Source: a bacterium (GTDB lineage: Bacteria; Pseudomonadota; Gammaproteobacteria; Burkholderiales; Burkholderiaceae_C). Taken from it: a stretch of 5,040 bases of DNA. The first letter of the stretch is position 1; every line of letters begins with the position of its first letter. The stretch covers positions 1 through 5,040 of the forward strand of contig JAVBYK010000203.1 of assembly GCA_030824095.1 (NCBI GenBank), given 5' to 3'. The position numbers and the translations under genes are program-made. Below are positions 1 to 5,040 of the stretch, one piece after another. The notes under the pieces are model-generated. The model made no database searches. It saw only the letters and a list, made by a program, of their open reading frames with translations, and had not been told where the DNA came from.

Positions 1-801
1 CACTACAAACCCCGCTTCGCCGGCGACGCCCTGCCGCGCAACCACACCGGCAGCGTGGTGGCCCTGGCCGACAAGCTGGAAACCCTGGTCGGCATGTTCG
101 GCATCGGCAACCTGCCCACCGGCGACAAGGACCCGTTTGCCCTGCGCCGCCATGCACTGGGCGTGATCCGCATCCTGATGGAAGCCGACTTCTCGCTGAA
201 CCTGGACGCCATCCTGGCCAACGCGGCCAAGGCCTTTGGCTCCATGCTGGAGCTGTGGTCCGACAAGGAGCAGGCCGACTTTGCCGCCAACCAGCCCAAG
301 CTGCAGGATTTCATCTATGACCGCCTGGCTGGGTCGCTGCGCGAGCAGGGCTACAGCGCCCAAGAGGTCGATGCCGTGCTGGCCCTGCGCCCGCAGCGCC
401 TGGGCGATGTGCCCAAGCGCCTGGCGGCCGTGCGCGCCTTTGCCGCGCTGCCCGAGGCGCCGGCACTGGCTGCGGCCAACAAGCGCATCAGCAACATCCT
501 CAAAAAGGCCCCCGACGTGGATGCCCATGTCAGCGAAATCCTGTTGCAGGAGCCGGCGGAGAAGGCCCTGTACGCCGCCATGCAGGACGTTGCGCCCAAG
601 GCCCAGGCGCAGCTGGCTGCCGGTGACTACACCGCCTCGCTGCAAACCCTGGCCGCGTTGCGCGTGCCGGTCGACGCCTTCTTCGACGGTGTGATGGTCA
701 ATGCCGAACAGCTGGACTTGCGCCTGAACCGCCAGGGTCTGCTCAAGACCCTACACGACGCCATGAACCGCGTGGCCGATCTGTCCCGCCTGGCCGCCTG
801 A
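1..801 (+). CDS. glyS: Glycine--tRNA ligase beta subunit, C-terminal part (5' partial)
   Basis: This is the last 266 codons of the beta subunit of the alpha2beta2 glycyl-tRNA synthetase, which with GlyQ charges tRNA-Gly with glycine in the cytoplasm. The frame is open from base 1, so the GTG codons at 55 and 58 are internal and the true start lies upstream. The first residues (HYKPRFAGDALP, then LADKLETLVGMFGIG and PTGDKDPFALRR) are the conserved GlyS core motif. The C-terminal part matches the DALR-type anticodon-binding region: KRLAAVRAFAALPEAPALAAANKRISNILKK-like helices at about residues 140-170, then VPVDAFFDGVMVNAE and a final VADLSRL. GlyS is usually about 690-720 residues, so roughly the last third to 40% is visible. 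It ends in TGA one base before gmhB, suggesting an operon with coupled translation. I see no frameshift or missing conserved block. Confidence 0.96.
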   Translation, partial: HYKPRFAGDALPRNHTGSVVALADKLETLVGMFGIGNLPTGDKDPFALRRHALGVIRILMEADFSLNLDAILANAAKAFGSMLELWSDKEQADFAANQPKLQDFIYDRLAGSLREQGYSAQEVDAVLALRPQRLGDVPKRLAAVRAFAALPEAPALAAANKRISNILKKAPDVDAHVSEILLQEPAEKALYAAMQDVAPKAQAQLAAGDYTASLQTLAALRVPVDAFFDGVMVNAEQLDLRLNRQGLLKTLHDAMNRVADLSRLAA

Positions 802-802
802 T

Positions 803-1378
<576 letters not shown>

Positions 1379-1438
1379 TGCTACTGTTTCGGTAGCGTTG
1401 CATTGAATATCCGCGAGGGCTACAGGCCTATTTCGTCA
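1379..1438. repeat. Possible degenerate Comamonadaceae intergenic palindromic repeat
   Basis: The gap between gmhB and plsC begins with an imperfect hairpin, GCTAC(T) at 1380-1385 and (G)GTAGC at 1391-1396 around a GTTTC loop. It then continues through a tract containing GAGGGCTACAGGCCTATTTC (1415-1434). From memory this layout, a GCTAN-N5-7-NTAGC stem followed by a GCGC/AGGGC element and AGGCCTATTT, matches a short element scattered between genes of Rhodoferax, Polaromonas and Acidovorax relatives. The hairpin is seen directly. Membership in the repeat family is recall, and boundaries are approximate. The stem is too short, and lacks a T-tract, to be called a terminator. Confidence 0.4.
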
Positions 1439-1441
1439 ACT

Positions 1442-2182
1442 ATGTCCTTTATTCGTTCGGTTCTGCACATGGTCTGGATGGCACTCACCGTGGTGCCCTA
1501 CACCATGGCCATCGTGCTGGGTGCACTGTTTGGCATGAGCCGCGCCAGCCGCTACCGCATCGCCTCGGCCTGGCTGGGCCTGAGCAGCGTGGGCAGCGCA
1601 CGGGCGATTCTGGGCATCGAGACGCGCATCACCGGCATGGAAAACCTGCCGGTGGGCAAGACCACGCCGGCTGTGCTGCTGGTCAAGCACCAGTCCACCT
1701 TGGAAACCTTTCTGATGCCGGCCATCATGCCGCACCCGCTGGCCTATGTGTTCAAGAAGGAGCTGCTCTACGTGCCATTCTTTGGCTGGTCGATTGGCCT
1801 GCTGGACATGATCCACATCGACCGCAGCCTGCGCACCCAGGCCTTCAAGAAGGTCGTGGCCCAGGGCAAGGAGCGTCTGGCCCAGGGCATCTGGATCATC
1901 ATGTTTCCGGAAGGCACCCGGGTCGAACGCGGACAAAAGGGTGTGTACGAAACCAGTGGTACCCGCCTGGCCGTGCAGACCGGTGCACCCGTGATTCCGA
2001 TTGCCGTGACCTCGGCCAAATGCTGGCCACGCAAGGCCTTCATCAAGACGCCGGGCATTGTGGACGTGTCCATCGGCAAACCCATTCCCAGTGTCGGGCG
2101 CCACCACAAGGAGCTGATGCAGGAAGTGGAAAACTGGATCGAGGCCGAGATGCGCCGCCTGGACCCCGAGGCCTACCGCTAG
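1442..2182 (+). CDS. plsC: 1-acyl-sn-glycerol-3-phosphate acyltransferase (PlsC/LPLAT family)
   Basis: This 246-residue inner-membrane enzyme probably transfers an acyl group to the sn-2 position of lysophosphatidic acid to give phosphatidic acid. An N-terminal hydrophobic segment (about residues 8-31) would anchor it. The acyltransferase motifs follow in order: KHQSTLE with H83 and E88, LLDMIHIDR ending at R128, FPEGTR at 155-160, and GAPVIPIAV at 181-189. Motif I is HX4E rather than the textbook HX4D, a variant I recall from many proteobacterial homologs (KHQSAWET type), so it is not evidence of inactivity. I chose the ATG at 1442 because MSFIRSVLH resembles the usual N-terminus. The frame also opens at TTG 1403, which would add 13 residues encoded in the repeat-like spacer. 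Neither start has a well-placed Shine-Dalgarno; GAGGG at 1415 is too far upstream. The substrate is inferred from the family. Confidence 0.9.
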   Translation: MSFIRSVLHMVWMALTVVPYTMAIVLGALFGMSRASRYRIASAWLGLSSVGSARAILGIETRITGMENLPVGKTTPAVLLVKHQSTLETFLMPAIMPHPLAYVFKKELLYVPFFGWSIGLLDMIHIDRSLRTQAFKKVVAQGKERLAQGIWIIMFPEGTRVERGQKGVYETSGTRLAVQTGAPVIPIAVTSAKCWPRKAFIKTPGIVDVSIGKPIPSVGRHHKELMQEVENWIEAEMRRLDPEAYR

Positions 2183-2209
2183 GCGCGCGCGCCACGCATT
2201 GTGCCCACC

Positions 2210-3097
2210 ATGCGTAGCTTTTTCCAATACACCTTGGATCTGTTTGAGCCTCCGGCCCTCGTGGATGCTGAGGTGACTGCTCCTGAAAATGTAGCAATTG
2301 ATGCGCCCGGCGTGCCCCATGGTCTGGCGCAGCCATTGCAGCAGGCCATTGTTCCCGCGCTGTTTCGCCACCCCCGGGCGACCCGGGAACTGCGCCTGGG
2401 TGATGCGGTGGTCGGCTACTTGTTCCAGCGCGCCAAGCGGCGCACCATTGGTTTTGTGGTCGGACCGGACGGCCTGGTAGTGCGTGCGCCCCGCTGGACG
2501 CCAGTCGCCGAGGTGGAAGCCGCCCTGCGGGAAAAGTCGCAGTGGATCACCCGCAAGCTGGGCGAGTCGCGCGAGCGCTTGGCACGCCAGCACGAGGCAC
2601 GCATCCACTGGGCTGATGGCGCGGAACTGCCGCTGTTGGGTGAGCCGGTGAGTCTGTTGCTGGACCCGGGCCATACCTTTGGCGGCGTCGGTGCTCAGCT
2701 CGACGCGGCGCGCATCCTGCGTGTGGGTTTGCCCGGGCACGCTACACCCGAGCAGATCCGTGATGCGGTGCAGGCCTGGCTGATGCGCCAGGCGCGCGAG
2801 CATTTCGTGCAGCGGCTGGACCACTTCGCGCCAATGCTGCAGGTGCAGTGGCGCAAGCTCAGCCTGAGTTCGGCCGGCACCCGCTGGGGCAGCGCCCGCA
2901 TCGACGGCTCCATCCGTCTGAACTGGCGCCTGATCCACTTTCGCCCCGCCGTCATTGACTACGTGGTCGCCCACGAACTCAGCCATCTGCGCGTCATGGA
3001 CCACAGCGCCCGCTTCTGGGACACGGTGCGCAGCGTGGTGCCCGACTATGCAGAGCTGCGCGGGCAGCTCAAGGACGATTCGATTCCGAAGTGGTAG
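2210..3097 (+). CDS. YgjP/DUF45-type (SprT-like) zinc metallopeptidase
   Basis: This predicted 295-residue cytoplasmic protein belongs to the YgjP-like metallopeptidase family (PF01863/DUF45), often annotated as M48-family or SprT-family zinc metalloprotease. The zinc signature is VVAHELSHLRVMDHSARFW, with H255 and H259 of HELSH, catalytic E256, and H265 as probable third ligand. Upstream family hallmarks are RRTIGFVVGPDGLVVRAP (about 77-94), REKSQWITRKL (107-117), TRWGSAR (224-230) and IRLNWRLI (235-242). The first 55 residues look poorly conserved. There is no signal peptide or membrane segment, and the physiological substrate is unknown. The ATG at 2210 is preferred; an in-frame GTG at 2201 would add three residues. 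Neither has an obvious Shine-Dalgarno. The start lies 27 nt after the plsC stop, consistent with the last gene of the glyS operon. The stop is 6 nt from the convergent GST stop. Confidence 0.87.
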   Translation: MRSFFQYTLDLFEPPALVDAEVTAPENVAIDAPGVPHGLAQPLQQAIVPALFRHPRATRELRLGDAVVGYLFQRAKRRTIGFVVGPDGLVVRAPRWTPVAEVEAALREKSQWITRKLGESRERLARQHEARIHWADGAELPLLGEPVSLLLDPGHTFGGVGAQLDAARILRVGLPGHATPEQIRDAVQAWLMRQAREHFVQRLDHFAPMLQVQWRKLSLSSAGTRWGSARIDGSIRLNWRLIHFRPAVIDYVVAHELSHLRVMDHSARFWDTVRSVVPDYAELRGQLKDDSIPKW

Positions 3098-3103
3098 GGA
3101 CGC

Positions 3104-3802
3104 TTAGCGCACCGTTCCCGCATCCTGCCCAAACAGCACGGATCGCGAGTCCGCATTCACCGTGGGCGCGGTGTTGATGGTCTTGGACAACGCGTAGGCA
3201 CGCACGGTGGCCGGACGCTGGGCCACCCGTTCAAACCACCGCGCCAGGTGCGGAAAGTCCGCCAGGTTCTGCTGCTGCCGCGCATGCGGAACAATCCATG
3301 GGTAGCAGGCCATATCGGCAATGGAATAGTCGCCAGCGATGTAGTCGCGGCCATCGCTCAGGTGCTTGTTCAGCACGCCATACAGGCGTGCCGTTTCCTT
3401 GACGTAGCGCTCCATGGCGTAGGGAATGCGCTCCGGTGCGTACTGCACAAAATGGTGGTTCTGCCCGGCCATCGGACCCAGGCCACCCATCTGCCAGAAC
3501 AGCCATTGCAGGGCAACGTTACGGCCGCGCAGGTCCTGCGGGATGAAGCGCTGCGTCTTGTCCGCCAGGTACAGCAGGATGGCGCCGGATTCAAAGAGGG
3601 GAATCGCCGCGCCACCATCGTTGGGCGCCGTGTCGACGATGGCGGGTATACGGTTGTTCGGTGCGATCTGCAAAAAGGCCGGATCAAACTGCTCGCCTTT
3701 GCTGATGTTCACCGGGTGGATGCGGTAGGGCAGGCCAGCCTCCTCCAGAAGCATCGTGATCTTGTGGCCGTTGGGTGTGGTCCAGTAATACAGGTCGATC
3801 AT
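3104..3802 (-). CDS. yfcG: YfcG/Nu-class glutathione S-transferase (disulfide-bond oxidoreductase type)
   Basis: This 232-residue cytoplasmic GST-fold protein resembles E. coli YfcG, a glutathione-dependent disulfide-bond reductase, over nearly its full length. The thioredoxin-like domain (about 1-85) starts MIDLYYWTTPNGHKITMLLEE, with T9 and N11 in the positions YfcG uses instead of a catalytic Tyr, Ser or Cys. P53 in NRIPAIVD is the expected cis-proline, and E71-S72 in LFESGAILLYL should bind the glutathione gamma-glutamyl group. The helical domain carries LQWLFWQMGGLGPMAGQNHHF and YSIADMACYPW, both YfcG hallmarks. The ATG at 3802 overlaps the upstream MBL stop as ATGA, so the two genes are probably translationally coupled. 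A Shine-Dalgarno GGAG lies 7 nt upstream. The YfcG-like biochemical role is inferred from similarity; the true substrate here is unknown. Confidence 0.93.
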   Translation of the reverse strand: MIDLYYWTTPNGHKITMLLEEAGLPYRIHPVNISKGEQFDPAFLQIAPNNRIPAIVDTAPNDGGAAIPLFESGAILLYLADKTQRFIPQDLRGRNVALQWLFWQMGGLGPMAGQNHHFVQYAPERIPYAMERYVKETARLYGVLNKHLSDGRDYIAGDYSIADMACYPWIVPHARQQQNLADFPHLARWFERVAQRPATVRAYALSKTINTAPTVNADSRSVLFGQDAGTVR

Positions 3803-4947
3803 GCCGGTACTCCAGTGGTAACGCTAAACCGGTAGACACCATCGGTTTCCAGCCGGCGTTGCAGCTTGCCGGCAAACCACAGCGCGTGCAGGTGCGCTAC
3901 CGACTCGCCCATGGCAAAGGTGGTCTGGTGCAGGTCCATGGGGCGCTTGAACAATACGGGCAGGATGTCGGCCGCGCTGCAGGGGCGTTCGCTGCAGGCC
4001 TCCATGACCTCGGCCAGGCGGTCGCGGTGGTGGTCGTGCAGTTGCCCGATGCGGGTGTGCAGGCCGGTGAAGGGTTTGCCGTGCGAGGGCAGCACCAGCG
4101 TGTCTTCGGGCAGGCTGCGGAACTTGTCGATGGAGTCCAGGAATAGCTTCAGCGCGTCGGCCTCGGGCTCCTGCTCGTACACACTGACATTGGTCGAAAT
4201 GCGCGGCAGCATCATGTCGCCGCCAATCAGCACACCACGAGGTCGACGGGCCGCCCCTAGACCTCGTGCGCCCCCTTGGGGGGCCGGGGCCGTAGGCACC
4301 TTGGGGGCCCATTCCAGTTCGTCGCAATACAGGGCGATGTGCTCCGGCGCATGGCCGTAGCCGCTGATGCAGCGCCAGGCGCGTCCGCCAATGCTCAGCT
4401 GCATGCCATCCATCAGGCGGCGGTAGTTGGGCGGAACGGACGGCACCAGCGACGGAAAGTAGCCGGTGCGCGCCTTGATCTGCTCCACGGCTTCGGGGCT
4501 GTTCAGGCCGTGGGAGGCAAAGTACTCCGCCGCGCGGTCGCCGCCAAAGCCGGTTGGGCCCATGCAGCCCAGGCGGGCGATCTGGTAGTCGGTGGCGCTG
4601 ATCCATAAACGCACATTCCATCGCTCACACAGCCAGGCGGCCAGGCCAATATGGTCCGGGTGCATGTGCGTGACGATGACGCGCAGAACCGGCAGGCCCT
4701 GCAGTTCATTGGCAAAAATGCTTTCCCACTGCGCCTTGGCCTCATCACGGTGGATGCAGCAATCGACGATGCTCCAGCCATCGACACCGTCTACACAATC
4801 GCGCAGCAGCCACAGGTTGATGTGGTTCAGCGCAAAGGGCAGGGCCATGCGAATCCACTTCACGCCGGGGGCCACTTCCAGCGTGCCGCCGCCGGGTGCC
4901 AGGGTCTCGCCCAACGGGTAATGGAGCTGCATTTCCAATTCGTTCAT
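3799..4947 (-). CDS. MBL-fold metallo-hydrolase with C-terminal winged-helix-like region
   Basis: This 382-residue cytoplasmic protein is a metallo-beta-lactamase-fold hydrolase of the glyoxalase II/LACTB2-like type. A full dinuclear metal site is visible: H94, H96, D98 and H99 in THMHPDH, H199 in GYGHAPEH, bridging D244 in IGGDMML, and H289 in LPSHGKPF. Residues about 320-376 (ADILPVLFKRPMD, then AHLHALWFAGKLQRR, then GVYRFSV) look like the winged-helix tail of LACTB2-type proteins. The substrate is not known; a thioester or ester is only a family-based guess. Residues about 212-238 form an Ala/Pro/Gly/Arg-rich segment that seems to be an in-frame repeat insertion. Without it the length would be about 355. 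The ATG at 4947 has GAGG 7 nt upstream. The gene overlaps the GST by 4 nt and is preceded by a palindromic operator and promoter, so the pair is probably regulated together. Confidence 0.9.
   Translation of the reverse strand: MNELEMQLHYPLGETLAPGGGTLEVAPGVKWIRMALPFALNHINLWLLRDCVDGVDGWSIVDCCIHRDEAKAQWESIFANELQGLPVLRVIVTHMHPDHIGLAAWLCERWNVRLWISATDYQIARLGCMGPTGFGGDRAAEYFASHGLNSPEAVEQIKARTGYFPSLVPSVPPNYRRLMDGMQLSIGGRAWRCISGYGHAPEHIALYCDELEWAPKVPTAPAPQGGARGLGAARRPRGVLIGGDMMLPRISTNVSVYEQEPEADALKLFLDSIDKFRSLPEDTLVLPSHGKPFTGLHTRIGQLHDHHRDRLAEVMEACSERPCSAADILPVLFKRPMDLHQTTFAMGESVAHLHALWFAGKLQRRLETDGVYRFSVTTGVPA
3810..3813 (-). promoter_or_regulatory. Ribosome binding site of the GST gene inside the MBL coding region
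   Basis: GGAG on the minus strand lies 7 nt before the GST ATG, within the last codons of the MBL gene. It supports the ATG at 3802 as the real start and shows that the overlapping GST can initiate on its own as well as by coupling. Confidence 0.7.
4234..4314 (-). repeat. Palindromic repeat inserted in frame in the MBL gene
   Basis: Inside the MBL gene lies a perfect 9-bp inverted repeat, CACGAGGTC at 4236-4244 and GACCTCGTG at 4260-4268, around a 15-nt loop containing GGGCCGCCCC. Next to it is a second palindrome, CCCCC-TT-GGGGG at 4271-4282, and the motif CCTTGGGGG recurs at 4274-4282 and 4299-4307. Together they encode about 27 residues rich in Ala, Pro, Gly and Arg between CDEL and VLIGGDMM, a place where I expect family members to run almost directly from one to the other. 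From memory, the motif order CCCCCAAGGGGG, then an arm, then CTAGGGGCGGCCCG, then the complementary arm, is common between genes in Comamonadaceae. The structure is seen directly; the repeat-family identity and exact borders are inferred. Confidence 0.6.
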
Positions 4948-4954
4948 GGCCTTG

Positions 4955-4958
4955 CCTC
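4955..4958 (-). promoter_or_regulatory. Ribosome binding site of the MBL gene
   Basis: GAGG on the minus strand is 7 nt before the ATG at 4947, good spacing, and it supports that start. Confidence 0.65.
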
Positions 4959-4964
4959 ATTTTT

Positions 4965-4995
4965 ATTACATAATTGACGTTTACGTAAACGTCAA
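4965..4995 (-). promoter_or_regulatory. Predicted MerR-type promoter for the MBL-GST operon
   Basis: On the minus strand TTGACG (4995-4990, 5 of 6 to the -35 consensus) is followed after exactly 19 bp by TGTAAT (4970-4965, 5 of 6 to TATAAT). Long 19-20 bp spacers are characteristic of promoters activated by MerR-family regulators, which bind the palindrome between the two boxes and underwind it. Transcription would start near 4958, giving a very short leader of about 10 nt that barely includes the Shine-Dalgarno. A 17-bp spacing gives TATGTA, a much poorer -10. Confidence 0.5.
4974..4995. promoter_or_regulatory. Perfect 22-bp palindromic operator, possibly LiuR-like
   Basis: The half-site TTGACGTTTAC is followed immediately by its exact reverse complement, with symmetry centred between 4984 and 4985. 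It contains nested ACGT steps (ACGTTTACGTAAACGT). A perfect 22-bp palindrome 27 nt upstream of a start codon is very unlikely to be chance and is typical of a dimeric repressor or activator site. The sequence resembles, from memory, sites assigned to LiuR, the MerR-family regulator of leucine/isovalerate degradation in proteobacteria. A TetR-family operator is the alternative. Confidence 0.75.
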
Positions 4996-5040
4996 CAGAA
5001 CGGGCATTCTAGGCGGCGTCTCTTTGGAGCGCTGTCTCCC
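4996..5040. other. Right-edge intergenic sequence without visible gene
   Basis: No start codon with a ribosome binding site, no RNA gene and no clear terminator is visible in these 45 bases. A weak + strand pair, TTTACG (4980-4985) and CATTCT (5005-5010) spaced 19 bp, could drive a divergent gene beyond the window, but the match is poor. Confidence 0.3.

Noticed and set aside
1380..1396. Hairpin GCTAC...GTAGC just after the gmhB stop as a rho-independent terminator
   Set aside because: The stem is only 5-6 bp, and no T-tract follows. It fits better as part of a dispersed repeat.
1662..1690. HX4E instead of HX4D in PlsC motif I as a sign of an inactive enzyme
   Set aside because: Glutamate at this position is, as I recall, common in proteobacterial homologs, and the other motifs are intact.
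2367..2387. Two nearby CCCGGG blocks in the YgjP-like gene
   Set aside because: Short GC-rich repetition expected by chance in high-GC coding sequence; no wider symmetry.
1436..3004. Long open frame of 522 codons on the minus strand opposite plsC and the YgjP-like gene
   Set aside because: It is His/Gln/Ala-rich with no recognisable domain, and lies antisense to two genes with clear family motifs. It is a typical high-GC shadow frame.
3824..4621. Minus-strand 265-codon frame within the MBL gene
   Set aside because: Arg/Pro/Ala-rich composition in an alternative frame of a gene with a full set of metal ligands; no motif supports it.

Overview
This GC-rich, densely coding 5-kb window looks chromosomal and is most consistent with a betaproteobacterium of the Comamonadaceae (Rhodoferax/Polaromonas/Acidovorax-like). 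The grounds are the gene order glyS - gmhB - plsC - YgjP-like metallopeptidase, the protein sequences, and two stretches resembling short palindromic repeats I recall from genomes of this family. The assignment rests on recall, not on a search.

Left block, + strand, about 1-3097: the 3' part of glyS (glycyl-tRNA synthetase beta subunit, 5' end outside the window), gmhB (heptose bisphosphate phosphatase of LPS core synthesis), plsC (lysophosphatidate acyltransferase) and a YgjP/DUF45-type zinc metallopeptidase. glyS and gmhB are separated by 1 nt. The plsC and YgjP-like starts lie about 63 and 27 nt after the preceding stop codons. The block looks like one housekeeping operon joining translation with envelope (LPS and phospholipid) biogenesis.

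Right block, - strand, 4947-3104: a two-gene operon of an MBL-fold metallo-hydrolase with a C-terminal winged-helix-like region and a YfcG-type glutathione S-transferase. Stop and start overlap as ATGA, and a good Shine-Dalgarno for the GST lies inside the upstream gene. The two blocks converge with only 6 nt between stop codons, and I see no clear terminator there.

Right edge, 4948-5040: a regulatory region. It holds a perfect 22-bp palindrome (4974-4995) that overlaps a -35/-10 pair spaced by 19 bp and facing the MBL gene. That geometry is typical of MerR-family activated promoters, and the palindrome resembles sites I recall for LiuR, the MerR-type regulator of branched-chain amino acid catabolism. 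No coding start is visible in 4996-5040; a divergent gene probably lies beyond the window.

The two most notable points are this operator-promoter and an apparent in-frame insertion of a palindromic repeat (about 4234-4314) in the MBL gene. The insertion adds about 27 Ala/Pro/Gly/Arg-rich residues just before a metal-ligand strand without breaking the frame. I see no CRISPR array, tRNA, rRNA, transposase or phage gene.
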